The translations under genes were made by a program, and so were the position numbers. Shown here one piece after another: positions 48,231 to 59,579 of a stretch of 64,000 bases of DNA; position 1 is the first letter of the stretch; each line of letters begins with the position of its first letter. Under the pieces are notes generated by a model. That model did no database searches and was not told the origin of the DNA. It saw nothing but the letters and a program-made list of their open reading frames with translations. The DNA comes from Pelomonas lactea (GTDB taxonomy: Bacteria; Pseudomonadota; Gammaproteobacteria; Burkholderiales; Burkholderiaceae_C), in NCBI RefSeq assembly GCF_043555885.1, contig NZ_JBIGHX010000011.1:1-64000 (forward strand), in the 5' to 3' direction.

Positions 48231-48321
48231 GATTACAGGCAGCTAGATACAAAAAGACAGGAAATACCGACGAACGTCCGGTTGGCACGGCACCTGTCCA
48301 GGCGCTTGCGTGCACTTATTC

Positions 48322-48357
48322 CCAAAAAAGAAGGGGGCGTGCCAGGCACGCCCCCTT
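48322..48357 (-). terminator. Terminator of the TonB-dependent receptor gene
   Basis: AAGGGGGCGTGC (48331-48342), loop CAG, GCACGCCCCCTT (48346-48357). On the minus strand CTTTTTT follows. A strong 12-base stem 48 bases beyond the stop. Confidence 0.93.
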
Positions 48358-48404
48358 CATTGCTGTCAGCAACGGCCGTCAGGCCGAGCTGGCGACAACG
48401 GGTT

Positions 48405-51167
48405 TCACTTGAACTGGTACGTGACGGTGCCGTAGATGAAACGGCCGCGCGGATCGGCGAACGAACCGGCGAAGCCCGCAGCGTGCGAGCCGTAGCTGGA
48501 CGAGGCGACGAACGGCGGATCCTGATCGAAGGCGTTGCGGGCGCCCAGCGTCAGGCGCAGGTCCTTGAAACCGCGGTAGGCAACGGCCAGGTTCCAGCGG
48601 CTGGTGTTCTTGACCTGGTACGGAGCGTCCACGCCAAGGTTGGTGTTGACGACGGCAGCCGACTCTTCCCAGCCCTTGGTGAACACGTTTTCCAGCGCGA
48701 CGTTCCACGAACCCAGCGTCCAGTCGAAGGACAGCGTGTGCTGCCATTCCGGCACCGGCGGGTTGCCGCCAAGCGACTTGCCGACGTAGTCGGTAAACGG
48801 CAGATCCTTGCCGTTCTGCAGCGAGTACTTCAGCGTGCGTGTGGCCGCGAAGCCGACACCCAGCTTGCCGAAGGCGCCCAGTTGCAGACCCGACTTGATG
48901 TCGATGTCGATGCCTGACGTCTTGAGCTCGCCCAGGTTCTCGACCGGCGTCTCGATGTAGGAGATGAAACCGGCCGTCGTGCGCTTCACGCGGCTCTTGT
49001 ACTTGGTGTAGAGGCCAGGTTCGGCCATCAGCGTATCGCCGCTGATGACGCCAATCTGATCCTTCTTCTGGATGTTCCAGTAGTCGACGGCGATGCTCAG
49101 CTCACGGATGGGCTCGAACACGGCGCCGAAGGCGAACTGCCGGCTCTTCTCGGGCTTGAGGTTCTTGTCGCTGGACAGGCGCACGTTGAACTGCGTGTTG
49201 CAGCGCGGATCGTCCTTGAAGCCGGCCGGGCAGTCCGGATCGACCTGCGGGTCAGCCGTGTTGGTGTTGGACACGGGGCTGTTGACGTCCCACAGCGTCG
49301 GTGCGCGGAAACCGGTGCCCGCGCTGGCGCGGAACAGCATTTCCTTGCTGGGCTGGAAGCGCAGTGCGACGCGGGGGTTGAAGCTGCCGCCGAAGTCGCT
49401 GTATTTGTCGTAGCGGGCTGCGACGGCGGCCTCCCAGCCCTTGGCGAACGGGATGGACAGTTCGCTGTAGATGGCTGAGATGTTGCGGCTTGCGGACGTA
49501 GCAGGCACCGAGCCTTCACCACCGATATGCGAACCCTTGGAGTACTCGATGTTGGTGGGCTTGTCGTCAGCCTTTTCGCGGCGTAGGTCGATGCCGACAG
49601 CGATGGCCATGCTGCCACCGTCCATCTTCATCAGCTCACGGCTGAACTTGGCGTCGAACACCGCGGTGGTGCCCTTGGACTTGCGAACCGTGCCTTCCAG
49701 CGCCGCTGCATCCAGCAGCTTCACGCCGGCGGCGTCGTTGGCGCCGAAGGGATTGACGTTGCCGGTCTTGAGGGCCGCCAGGAACGGCTCTTCGAGCAGG
49801 TAGCCGCTGTAGTTCAGCGTACCGCGCGCCTGCGCGATGTTCAGGCCGATGTCGTAGTCCCAGCCCGAGAACAGGCCATTGGCGCCAACGACCACGCGGT
49901 ACTGCTCGTTGTTGTTGTCACTGACCCGGTTGCCGCGATCCACCGAGCGGTAGGCGATCTCGCTGTACCCGACGCCATCGATGGTGGTCGTCACGTAGTC
50001 GGCCGGTGTGTAGCCCAGGCGGGTCAGCAGCGCGGTCGGGAAGTACTTGCTGGTGACGGGCATCAGCACGTTGGGGTAGTTGCCGTCCTCGCGAACCTTC
50101 ATCGCCGAGCCGTCAATGGGCGTAGGCGCCGCACGGCCGGTGGTGTGGTTACGTGCCGCCGAGGCCTCGACGAACCATTGATTGTCGGCATCGATGCGGA
50201 AGGTACCGCGCACGAACAGGTCGGTCTTGGTGCTGTCGGGCAGGTTGTCCAGCATCGCGGCGTAGATGGCGCGGCAGCGCATCACGTTGTCGACGCCATT
50301 GGGTGTCTTGACGGGATTGCCGTTGTCATCCTTGGGCGTCTGAACAACGGTATTGGCCGGATCGCACGCCGCCATGTTGGCGCCAGGGTTCGAGTAGGCA
50401 CCCGGGGTGATGCCCAGTTCCATCAGGCGACCCGGGTAGGCACGGAACGAGGTGGGCGGGATGGAGCCCGGCACTTCGGTGGCGTGACGCCAGTACCAGC
50501 CCTGCTTGTTGGCCTCCAGGCGGGTCTGTTCCTTGATGTTGGCGGTGACCAGGAAGTTGTAGCCGTCCTTGTCCAGGTTGCCGGTACCGAAGGCGATGGA
50601 GCCGCCGTGTTCCTTGCCGCCGACGTTCTTCTCGGGCGCACCGTAGCGCACGGTCAGCTCGCCCTTGTCGTAGTCCTTGCGGGTGATGAAGTTGATGACG
50701 CCGGCGACGGCGTCGGTGCCGTAGATGGCGGAGGCGCCATCACGCAGCACTTCGATGCGCTCGATCGCGGCGAAGGGGATGCTGTTCAGGTCCACCGCGA
50801 CCGAGCCGCCGATGGAGCCGAAGGGATGGCCGGCCAGGCGGCGGCCGTTCAGCAGCACCAGCGTGGAGTTGGCGCCCAGGCCGCGCAGGTTGGCGTTGCT
50901 GGTGGCATAGCCGGCGCCCTGCGTGGAGTCGGACAGCTGGGCGGAGTTCACCGACAGACGGCGCAGGATGTCTTCAACGTTGACGGCGCCGGACTTCTCG
51001 ATGGCGTCGCGTGAAATGACCGTCACGGGCAGCGCCGTCTCGGACTCGACACGCTTGATGCTCGAACCGGTGATCTGGATGCGTTCGAGCTTCTGCGATT
51101 CCTGGGCCAGTGCGGAGCCGGCGGCAAGCGCCAGGATCGCACTACTGATGGTGGTGACTTTGAACAT
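48405..51167 (-). CDS. TonB-dependent outer-membrane receptor
   Basis: 920-residue outer-membrane transporter. Signal peptide MFKVTTISSAILALAAGSAL-A; TonB-box region LERIQITGSSIKR; plug domain VTVISRDAIEKSGAVNVEDI, LRGLGANSTLVLLNGRRLAG, IERIEVLRDGASAIYGTDAV and AGVINFITRKD; then a 22-strand-type barrel ending FIYGTVTYQFK. The plug is of the large Oar/Cir-like class found in many copies in Xanthomonads and this order. The ligand cannot be predicted: no Fur-like box is seen upstream, and the neighbours are tonB and a peptide importer. The leader 51168-51424 shows no recognisable operator. Confidence 0.93.
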   Translation of the reverse strand: MFKVTTISSAILALAAGSALAQESQKLERIQITGSSIKRVESETALPVTVISRDAIEKSGAVNVEDILRRLSVNSAQLSDSTQGAGYATSNANLRGLGANSTLVLLNGRRLAGHPFGSIGGSVAVDLNSIPFAAIERIEVLRDGASAIYGTDAVAGVINFITRKDYDKGELTVRYGAPEKNVGGKEHGGSIAFGTGNLDKDGYNFLVTANIKEQTRLEANKQGWYWRHATEVPGSIPPTSFRAYPGRLMELGITPGAYSNPGANMAACDPANTVVQTPKDDNGNPVKTPNGVDNVMRCRAIYAAMLDNLPDSTKTDLFVRGTFRIDADNQWFVEASAARNHTTGRAAPTPIDGSAMKVREDGNYPNVLMPVTSKYFPTALLTRLGYTPADYVTTTIDGVGYSEIAYRSVDRGNRVSDNNNEQYRVVVGANGLFSGWDYDIGLNIAQARGTLNYSGYLLEEPFLAALKTGNVNPFGANDAAGVKLLDAAALEGTVRKSKGTTAVFDAKFSRELMKMDGGSMAIAVGIDLRREKADDKPTNIEYSKGSHIGGEGSVPATSASRNISAIYSELSIPFAKGWEAAVAARYDKYSDFGGSFNPRVALRFQPSKEMLFRASAGTGFRAPTLWDVNSPVSNTNTADPQVDPDCPAGFKDDPRCNTQFNVRLSSDKNLKPEKSRQFAFGAVFEPIRELSIAVDYWNIQKKDQIGVISGDTLMAEPGLYTKYKSRVKRTTAGFISYIETPVENLGELKTSGIDIDIKSGLQLGAFGKLGVGFAATRTLKYSLQNGKDLPFTDYVGKSLGGNPPVPEWQHTLSFDWTLGSWNVALENVFTKGWEESAAVVNTNLGVDAPYQVKNTSRWNLAVAYRGFKDLRLTLGARNAFDQDPPFVASSSYGSHAAGFAGSFADPRGRFIYGTVTYQFK

Positions 51168-51424
51168 TGAGGCTCCTGAAGAGACGACGGGCCCGCCCGA
51201 TAACGTGGCGGTACTGACCCGGGGTGCGGGTCGCTCCTTGCCTGAGCGGTGGGCTCAGATTGGGGTGTCGCAGTTTGTGCGGGTGCAACATGAGCCTCGC
51301 CCCGTAAATGCACCTACCGCGCCTCAAACCCTTCGTAACCCTTTGATTTATCAGGGTTTCTCAATGTTACAGCCCCTAGAGTGAATTCCCTAGACGTTGC
51401 CTTTGCGCGACGCGCGACCGCGTG

Positions 51425-53240
<1,816 letters not shown>

Positions 53241-53248
<8 letters not shown>

Positions 53249-54677
53249 GGTCCGCCCCTCGCTTGCGGAAGACGCGCGGCCGGGCCGAGCGGGCCTTGGG
53301 GTCGAACGCATCGCGCACGCCGTCGGCAAACAGGTTGGCGGCCAGCACCAGGCTCACCATGCCGCCGAAGGCCGCGGCGAAGCTCCACCAGACGACCGGG
53401 TCGCGCGACATCTCGTTGCGGGCCAGGTTGATCATGCTGCCGAAGCTGCTGGTCGTCGGGTCCACGCCCACGCCCACATAGGTCAGCACCGCTTCATAGA
53501 GGATGAGTTCGGAGAAGCTCAGCACGACGGTGATGAGCACCAGGTGCATCACGTTGGGCAGGATGTGGCGGGCCATGATGGCCGCGTCGCCCACGCCGAA
53601 GGCCGTGGCGGCCTGCACGTAGTCCAACTCGCGCAGCTTCAAGGTCTCGGCGCGCACCAGGCGGCACAGGCCCGCCCAGCCGGTCAGACCCAGGATGACG
53701 CACAGCATCAGCATCTTCAGGTCCGCCCGCTCCAGCGCCGTCTCGAACGCATCGGGGTTCTTGTCGAAGAACACCTGCACCATCAGCACGCAGGCGGCGA
53801 TGAGCAGCACGTTGGGTACGGAGCTCAGCGTCGTGTAGACGTACTGGATGGCTTCATCCACCCAGCCCTTGTAATAGCCGGCCAGCACGCCCAGCAGGAG
53901 TGCCAGCGGCAGCGTGGCCAGCGTGGACAGCGCGCCGATGACGAAGGCCGTGCGCACGCTCTTCAGCGCCTGCACCAGCACGTCGTTGCCGGTGCGGTCG
54001 GTGCCGAGCACGTGGTAGTGCGGCATCAGCGTGAGGGTGGGGCCGGCCAGCAGCAGCACGACGGTCAGCGTGATGAGCACGGCGCGCAGCGGGTAGAAGG
54101 TGCGGTCCGCGGCCAGGTCGGCCAGCGCGTGGCGCCAGCCGTGATGCTGGCGAGCCAGCGCGGCCGCCGTCAGACCGAAGAGCAGCGCGGCGACGGCCAG
54201 GCCGCCGGCCAGCCCCAGCGCGGCGAGGCGGGCGACATCGCCGGCCCATTGCGTGGCCGGGTCGGCCAGGTGGGCGCCGCCGAACTTCAGCCGCGGATAG
54301 TCGCGCCCGGCGTGGCCGTGGGCATCGACGACGCTTTCCTTGTTGAACCCGTGCGTGCCCAGCGGCACGGAGTAGCTGACCTCGCGCATGTCGAGTTGCC
54401 GGGCCAGCAGCAGGTCCAGCGCAGACAGCGTGCGCGTGTCATAGACGGTGGTGCCGTCCGTCGTCTCCAGCGCGCGGCGGATGTGGATGCTGTCGATCAG
54501 CGTGACCAGCAGGAACAGCGCCATGACGACGCCGGCGCTCGCCGCCACCGGGTCGCGCAGCACGCGTTGCCACGTGGCGCGCAGGTGGGCCTGGCCGCGC
54601 ACGCGCACCGCGTAGGCGACGCCTGCGGCCACCATCAGCCACAGCGCAAGGTCGGTCCAGAGCAGCACGAACTTCAT
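53241..54677 (-). CDS. Peptide ABC transporter permease (DppC/YejE-like, long form)
   Basis: About 478 residues, longer than E. coli YejE (341). Two N-terminal membrane segments flank an inserted periplasmic-looking segment of about 100 residues (VYDTRTLSALDLLLARQLDM, HGHAGRDYPRLKFGGAHLAD). The DppC-type permease core follows, with HVLGTDRTGNDVLVQALKSV (the GTDxxGRD motif) and the EAA loop VQAATAFGVGDAAIMARHIL-PN. The start ATG 54677 overlaps the stop of the upstream permease gene by 3 bases. Confidence 0.9.
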
Positions 54678-55657
54678 TGCAACCTCACCCGCGGGTCCAC
54701 CCACGTGTAGGCCACGTCGATCAGCGCATTGCTTGCGATGTAGAGCAGCGCACCGAGGAAGACCATGGTGCGCACGATGGCGAAGTCCTGCCCCGTGATG
54801 GCCTCGATGACGAAGGCGCCCAGGCCCGGGATGCCGAAGAAGCTCTCAAACACCAGGCTGCCGAGGAAGACGTACGGCAGGTAGCTGCCGGCACTCGTGA
54901 TGATGGGAATGAGCGCGTTGCGCAGCACGTGGCGGCCCAGCACGTGGCCTTCGGACAGGCCCTTGGCGCGCGCGGTGCGCACGTAGTCCTTGCCCATCTC
55001 CTCCAGGAACATCGCGCGGTACAGCCGCGCCTCGCCGCCCAGCCGGCTCAGCAGCGACAGCAGGATGGGCAGCGCCAGGAAGCGCACCGCATCCAGCCCG
55101 CCCGCGAAGCCGTTCATGGGCACCAGCTTCAGCACGCGGGCGAACAGGAACTGGCCCACGATGATGTAGAACAGGCTGCTGATGGACAGCATCAGCACGC
55201 ACAGCACGACGCCCCAGAAGTCGATGCGGGTGTGCCGGAAGAACACCAGCAGCAGCGAGAACGCGACGCTGACGATGACCTGCAGGATGAACAGCGGCAG
55301 CGCCAGCTGCAGGCTCACGCCCATGCGCACCTTCACCTCGTGGCCGATGTTGATGGCCTGGCGCGCGTCGCTCTTGCCGAAGTCCAGCGCGAACAGGCTC
55401 ACCGAGCGCTCCCACAGGATGGTGTGCGTGAGCTGCTCGGCACCCTGGCGGCTGGCGTCGAAGTACAGCGGCTTGTCGTAGCCGCGCTCCTGCTTCCAGT
55501 TGTCGATCTGCGCCTGCGTGACGCGCTTGCCGCCGATGTTCAGCCGCGCCATGTCGTCCGGCGTGTTGACCGAGAAGAACAGGAAGAAGGTGAACAGGTT
55601 GACGCCGACCAGGATGGCCAGGCCATAGCCCAGCCGGCGCAGCAGGAAGCCCAGCAT
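54674..55657 (-). CDS. Peptide ABC transporter permease (DppB/YejB-like)
   Basis: 327-residue inner-membrane permease starting MLGFLLRRLGYGLAILVGVN, with the DppB-type RRL start and NTPDDMARLNIGG. The EAA-type loop is KDYVRTARAKGLSEGHVLGR-HVLRNALIPI, followed by VFLGSLVFESFFGIPGLG. Its start overlaps the stop of the binding-protein gene by one base (TGATG), and its stop overlaps the next permease start, so all four genes are translationally coupled. Confidence 0.93.
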   Translation of the reverse strand: MLGFLLRRLGYGLAILVGVNLFTFFLFFSVNTPDDMARLNIGGKRVTQAQIDNWKQERGYDKPLYFDASRQGAEQLTHTILWERSVSLFALDFGKSDARQAINIGHEVKVRMGVSLQLALPLFILQVIVSVAFSLLLVFFRHTRIDFWGVVLCVLMLSISSLFYIIVGQFLFARVLKLVPMNGFAGGLDAVRFLALPILLSLLSRLGGEARLYRAMFLEEMGKDYVRTARAKGLSEGHVLGRHVLRNALIPIITSAGSYLPYVFLGSLVFESFFGIPGLGAFVIEAITGQDFAIVRTMVFLGALLYIASNALIDVAYTWVDPRVRLQ

Positions 55658-57861
55658 CAGGCGCCCTCCCCCGTCGCCACGGCCGTCGCCGTCTCGCGGC
55701 GGGCCCATGCGCGGCGCGTCGCCACGGCGATGGCCAGGCCACCTGCCGCCAGCACCAGCAGCGGCCACCAGACCGGCTGGTTCCACGCGGCGATGCTGCG
55801 AGCGCGCTCCTGCACGTCCACGCGCAGGTAGCGGGCGCGGTCGCGCACGACGACGCCCGGCTTGCCGTTGTGCAGCCAGCGCTGGAAGGCCAGGCCCGAG
55901 TAGCTCCAGTAGCCCCACGCCCACGGCGCGTCCTGGCGGGCGATGTCGTTCATCGTCGCCATCACGGCGGCCTTCTCGGGGCCGTCTTCCAGCGACTGCA
56001 GCTTGCGGTAGAGCCGGTCGAACTCGGGGTTGGCGTAGTTCGCGGTGTTCTCGCCCTCGTGCAGGCTCTTGCTGTTCGGCCCGTAAAGCAGGAACAGGAA
56101 GTTCTCGGCGTCGGGATAGTCGGCGAACCAGCCCCACCAGAAGATCTGGTGCTTGCCCTTCAGGATCTTTTCCTGGAACTGGTTGAAGTCGGTCGCGCGG
56201 ATGTCCAGCTGGATGCCCAGCTTGGCGAACTGGCGGATCAGCCAGTCGTTCTCGGCCTTCAGCTCGGGCGTGACGACGCGCTGGAAGTCATAGTTCAGCA
56301 CCAGCGGCTTGCCCGTCTTCGCGTCGCGGCCGCCGGGGTAGCCGGCCTCGTTCATCAGCTGGAGGGCGTCTTCAATGGTGCGGCGCTGCACCTTGCCATC
56401 CACCAGCCGGTGCGTCACCGGGTTGAACTCGCCCGGCTCGCCCTCCCTGGAGCCGAACACGCCCGGCGGGATGGGGCCGTGGGCGGCGTCACCGCCCTTG
56501 TCGCGGAAGATGCGGCCGTAGCCCTCCTCCCAATCGATGGCGATGGAGATGGCCTGGCGCAGCGCGCGGTTGCGGCGCTGCTGCTCGGGCGTGTCGCCGC
56601 GGCCCACGACCGGGTCCAGCCAGTTGAAGCCCAGGTACCAGTTCGTGATGTCCACGTTCATGGGCAGCTGGAAGCCACGCTCCTGGAAGAAGCGCTTCAC
56701 CTCGTCGGAGTCGTCGCGGTCCACGGCCAGGTTGACGCCCCAGTCCGAGCGGTCCATCTCGGGCAGGTCCAGGTAGCCCTGCTTGAACAGCTCCTTGCGC
56801 GGCACGGCCTCCTTCACGCTGATGGCGACAACCTTGTCGACGAAGGGCATGGGCTTGCCGCAGTCGGCCAGCAGGCCGGCCTCGGCGTCGCCGGGGCTGC
56901 CGTCGCAGGGGTAGGTCTCGTGCCGGTAGTTGGGGTTGCGGCTCATCACATGCCGGCGATCCTGCACGTACTCGGTCATCATGAAGGCGCCAGAGCCCAC
57001 CGGCCACTGGTTCCAGCTCATGGAGTTGGCCGCCATGCCAGGCTGGGCGTAGAAGGCGTCCACCTCCCACGGGATGGCCGCGGTGAAGTTGGTGGCCAGC
57101 CAGTACTGCCACTGCGGGTAGCGGCCCTTCAGGCGGATGCGCAGCAGGTGGTCGTTGACGGCCTCGGCGCCGGCCAGCGGCCAGCGGCGCAGGTCCAGGA
57201 AGGGCTTGTCGGCCAGGTTCTCGGGCAGGCCGGCCAACTGCTTCTCGCTCTCGCGCTTGAGCGTGGCGATGTAGTCCTTGAGCCCGATGACGTGCTCGGA
57301 GAACACCGCCGCCACCGGCGCCTCCAGCCGCGGGCTGGCGTGGCGCTTGAGCGCGTAGACGAAGTCCTCCGCCACCACCTCGCGCGTGGCCAGGTGCTCG
57401 AACGCGAACGGGCTGCGCTTGTCACCCAGCTCGCCCGGCTTCAGCTGGTGATAGCGGTAGTTGCCCTGAGCGTCCTTCGCGAATGCCGGGTGCGGCGACC
57501 ATTTCAGCCCGGGCTTGATGGCGATGTCGTAGACCGCCTCGGCGATCTGCTCGTCGGGCGCGTCATCGGGCAGGCGCTTGCCCTTGGCGTCCAGGTAGTA
57601 CGGCTTGGCCAAGTCTGCAGCGGTGCGCGGGATCAGCGTGTAGGGCCGCTTGAGGGGGTGGTAGCCGTAGGGCGGCTCGCTGATCTCGTAGACGTAGGTA
57701 CTCTCGGGCGCGGCGTAGGAGGACGTCGGGTCCAGATAGCGCGGGGAGCGCTCGGCGAACGCCATGTAGAGCGTGTTCTCGCGCTCGGCGCCGTGCGGGT
57801 GCGGGCTGTTGTTGCAGCCGGCCAGCAGCACGAACGCGATTGCGCCCACGCACGCCCTCAT
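55657..57861 (-). CDS. Peptide ABC transporter substrate-binding lipoprotein with C-terminal membrane anchor
   Basis: About 734 residues of the SBP_bac_5 (DppA/OppA) family. A lipobox LLAGC lies near the N terminus (RACVGAIAFVLLAGCNN). Family segments include YVYEISEPPYGYHPLKRPYT, NFTAAIPWEVDAFYAQPGMA and ALRQAISIAIDWEEGYG. Unusually, a hydrophobic segment near the C terminus (WWPLLVLAAGGLAIAVATRR) is followed by a short basic tail, so the protein would be held by both lipid and a membrane helix. Start ATG 57861 is chosen by the lipobox spacing; an ATG at 57918 is in frame. Confidence 0.88.
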   Translation of the reverse strand: MRACVGAIAFVLLAGCNNSPHPHGAERENTLYMAFAERSPRYLDPTSSYAAPESTYVYEISEPPYGYHPLKRPYTLIPRTAADLAKPYYLDAKGKRLPDDAPDEQIAEAVYDIAIKPGLKWSPHPAFAKDAQGNYRYHQLKPGELGDKRSPFAFEHLATREVVAEDFVYALKRHASPRLEAPVAAVFSEHVIGLKDYIATLKRESEKQLAGLPENLADKPFLDLRRWPLAGAEAVNDHLLRIRLKGRYPQWQYWLATNFTAAIPWEVDAFYAQPGMAANSMSWNQWPVGSGAFMMTEYVQDRRHVMSRNPNYRHETYPCDGSPGDAEAGLLADCGKPMPFVDKVVAISVKEAVPRKELFKQGYLDLPEMDRSDWGVNLAVDRDDSDEVKRFFQERGFQLPMNVDITNWYLGFNWLDPVVGRGDTPEQQRRNRALRQAISIAIDWEEGYGRIFRDKGGDAAHGPIPPGVFGSREGEPGEFNPVTHRLVDGKVQRRTIEDALQLMNEAGYPGGRDAKTGKPLVLNYDFQRVVTPELKAENDWLIRQFAKLGIQLDIRATDFNQFQEKILKGKHQIFWWGWFADYPDAENFLFLLYGPNSKSLHEGENTANYANPEFDRLYRKLQSLEDGPEKAAVMATMNDIARQDAPWAWGYWSYSGLAFQRWLHNGKPGVVVRDRARYLRVDVQERARSIAAWNQPVWWPLLVLAAGGLAIAVATRRAWARRETATAVATGEGA

Positions 57862-58008
57862 CCAACCGCTGACTGATCCCACCACGACACCCTCGAAAAA
57901 CACGACGCCCCGGCACAAGCCAGGGCGACGGTCGGAATCATAGTCGGGTCACTCGTCTAGACAGGCGGGCCGACCGCTGAAAGACGGCCAGGAAAACCCC
58001 GTGTGACT

Positions 58009-58995
58009 TCAGTGATGGTCGTGGCCGCAGTCGTCGCCGCAGTCCGGCCCGTGGTCGTGGTGGGCGGCATGGGCCAGGCGCGGGTCCGACTGCCAGCCCA
58101 GGATGGCCTCGCGCCCCTGCACGTACAGCTCCACCGTGCCGCCCACCGGCAGGCACACCTTGGTGCGCACATGGCCGAACGGCAGGCCGGTCAGCACCGG
58201 CGTCTTCGTGCGGGCGCGCAGCGCGGCGATGGCGTCCTTCAGGCCGTAGCCGCGGTCGTTGGGCGTCTTGGCCGCGCCGCTGAAGTCGCCCAGCAGCACG
58301 GCCGCCTGGTGGTCGATGACGCCGGCCTGCTGCAGTTGCAGCAGCATGCGCTCGACGCGGTAGGGATGCTCGTTGATGTCTTCCAGGAACAGCAGCCCGC
58401 CCTTGATCTTGGGCCAGTGCGGCGTGCCCAGCAGCGAACACAGCACGGTGAGGTTGCCGCCCCACAGCCGGCCGCGCGCCTCCAGACCGTCGAACTCGGC
58501 GCTGGGCGCGCGAAAGCCCACGGCCTCCAGCGCGCCGCTCATCGCCTCGGTGAAGCAGTCCTGCGTCACCTCGTCGACGCCGCCGTCCGCCTCGCTGCGG
58601 CCGAAGTCGTCGCAGGCCAGCGGGCCGCTCCACATCGCCAGGCCCTTGTGGCGCGCGATGAAGCCGTTCTGCAGCGCCGTCAGGTCGCTGTAGCCCACCC
58701 AGCGGGTGCCGCGCTCCACGCTGGCGGCGATGCGCGCCCAGTCGATCTGGTCCAGCAGCCGCGTCAGGCCGTAGCCACCGCGCGAGGCCAGCGCCACCGA
58801 CGGCGCCGCGTCGGCAATGCGGTGCAGTGCGGCGAGGCGCGCGGCGTCGTCGCCGGCAAAGCGCTGCTGGCGCGACAGCGCATCGGCGTCGATGCTCACC
58901 TCAAAGCCCAGCGCCGTGAGCCGCCTGGCGGCGCGCTTCAGCGCATCGGCCTTCTGCACCGCGCCGGCCGGGGAAAACAGGGTGAGCGTCGTCAT
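58009..58995 (-). CDS. ldcA: L,D-carboxypeptidase (LdcA, S66 family)
   Basis: Serine peptidase releasing the terminal D-Ala from murein tetrapeptides during cell-wall recycling in the cytoplasm. The 328-residue protein has the nucleophile in WVGYSDLTALQ, the glutamate in LLFLEDINEHPYR, and the catalytic histidine in GLPFGHV. The C terminus carries an unusual His/Cys/Asp-rich tail, HAAHHDHGPDCGDDCGHDHH, that looks able to bind metal ions. The tail is beyond the normal S66 fold. Its start overlaps the tadA stop by 4 bases. Confidence 0.92.
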   Translation of the reverse strand: MTTLTLFSPAGAVQKADALKRAARRLTALGFEVSIDADALSRQQRFAGDDAARLAALHRIADAAPSVALASRGGYGLTRLLDQIDWARIAASVERGTRWVGYSDLTALQNGFIARHKGLAMWSGPLACDDFGRSEADGGVDEVTQDCFTEAMSGALEAVGFRAPSAEFDGLEARGRLWGGNLTVLCSLLGTPHWPKIKGGLLFLEDINEHPYRVERMLLQLQQAGVIDHQAAVLLGDFSGAAKTPNDRGYGLKDAIAALRARTKTPVLTGLPFGHVRTKVCLPVGGTVELYVQGREAILGWQSDPRLAHAAHHDHGPDCGDDCGHDHH

Positions 58996-59537
58996 GGGGT
59001 GTCGTCCAGGTGGGTGGCCTCGCCGGTGGGGATCAGCCCCTGGCGTTCGGCACGGCGCGCACGCGCGGCCTCGCGGCGTTCGGCAAAGAACTCGCGCAGC
59101 AGCTTGCCGGAGGCATCAGCCATCAGCCCCCGCTCGATGCGCGTGTGGTGATTGAGCTGCGGCAGCGCGAACAGGTCGGTGACGGAGCCCGCCACGCCCG
59201 TTTTGGGATCGGTGGCCGCGAACACGATGCGCTTGAAGCGCGCGTGCATCAGCGCCATCGCGCACATCGCGCAGGGCTCCAGCGTGATGAAGATCTCGCA
59301 CTCCGGCAGCCGGTAGTTCTCCAGCAGCGTGGCGGCGTGGCGAAGCGCGACGATCTCGGCATGGGCCGTGGGGTCGTGCGTCGTGATGGGGCGGTTGTAG
59401 CCGGTCGCAATGACCTGGCCGCCGCGCGTGATGACGGCGCCCACGGGCACCTCGCCCACCAGCCAGGCGTTGTGGGCCTGGTCCAGCGCGAGCCGCATCG
59501 CGTACTCGTCGGCGGGCGTGAAAAGAGGGTCGGTCAT
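58992..59537 (-). CDS. tadA: tRNA-specific adenosine-34 deaminase
   Basis: Zinc deaminase converting A34 to inosine in tRNA-Arg(ACG). The 181-residue protein has H59-A-E61 (proton shuttle) and P88-C89-x-x-C92, the zinc-binding deaminase signature, plus VPVGAVITRGG and VFAATDPKTGVAGS. ATG 59537 is the usual start. It is divergent from pxpB and coupled to ldcA downstream. Confidence 0.96.
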   Translation of the reverse strand: MTDPLFTPADEYAMRLALDQAHNAWLVGEVPVGAVITRGGQVIATGYNRPITTHDPTAHAEIVALRHAATLLENYRLPECEIFITLEPCAMCAMALMHARFKRIVFAATDPKTGVAGSVTDLFALPQLNHHTRIERGLMADASGKLLREFFAERREAARARRAERQGLIPTGEATHLDDTP

Positions 59538-59579
59538 CGGGGCGGCAGTTTAGGCGACGGCTCTGGCATGCTTTCGGCC

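Noticed and set aside
51377..51410. Two CCCTAG direct repeats and a GAATTC centre before the receptor gene
   Set aside because: Too short and imperfect to call an operator; no match to a known regulator site such as Fur.
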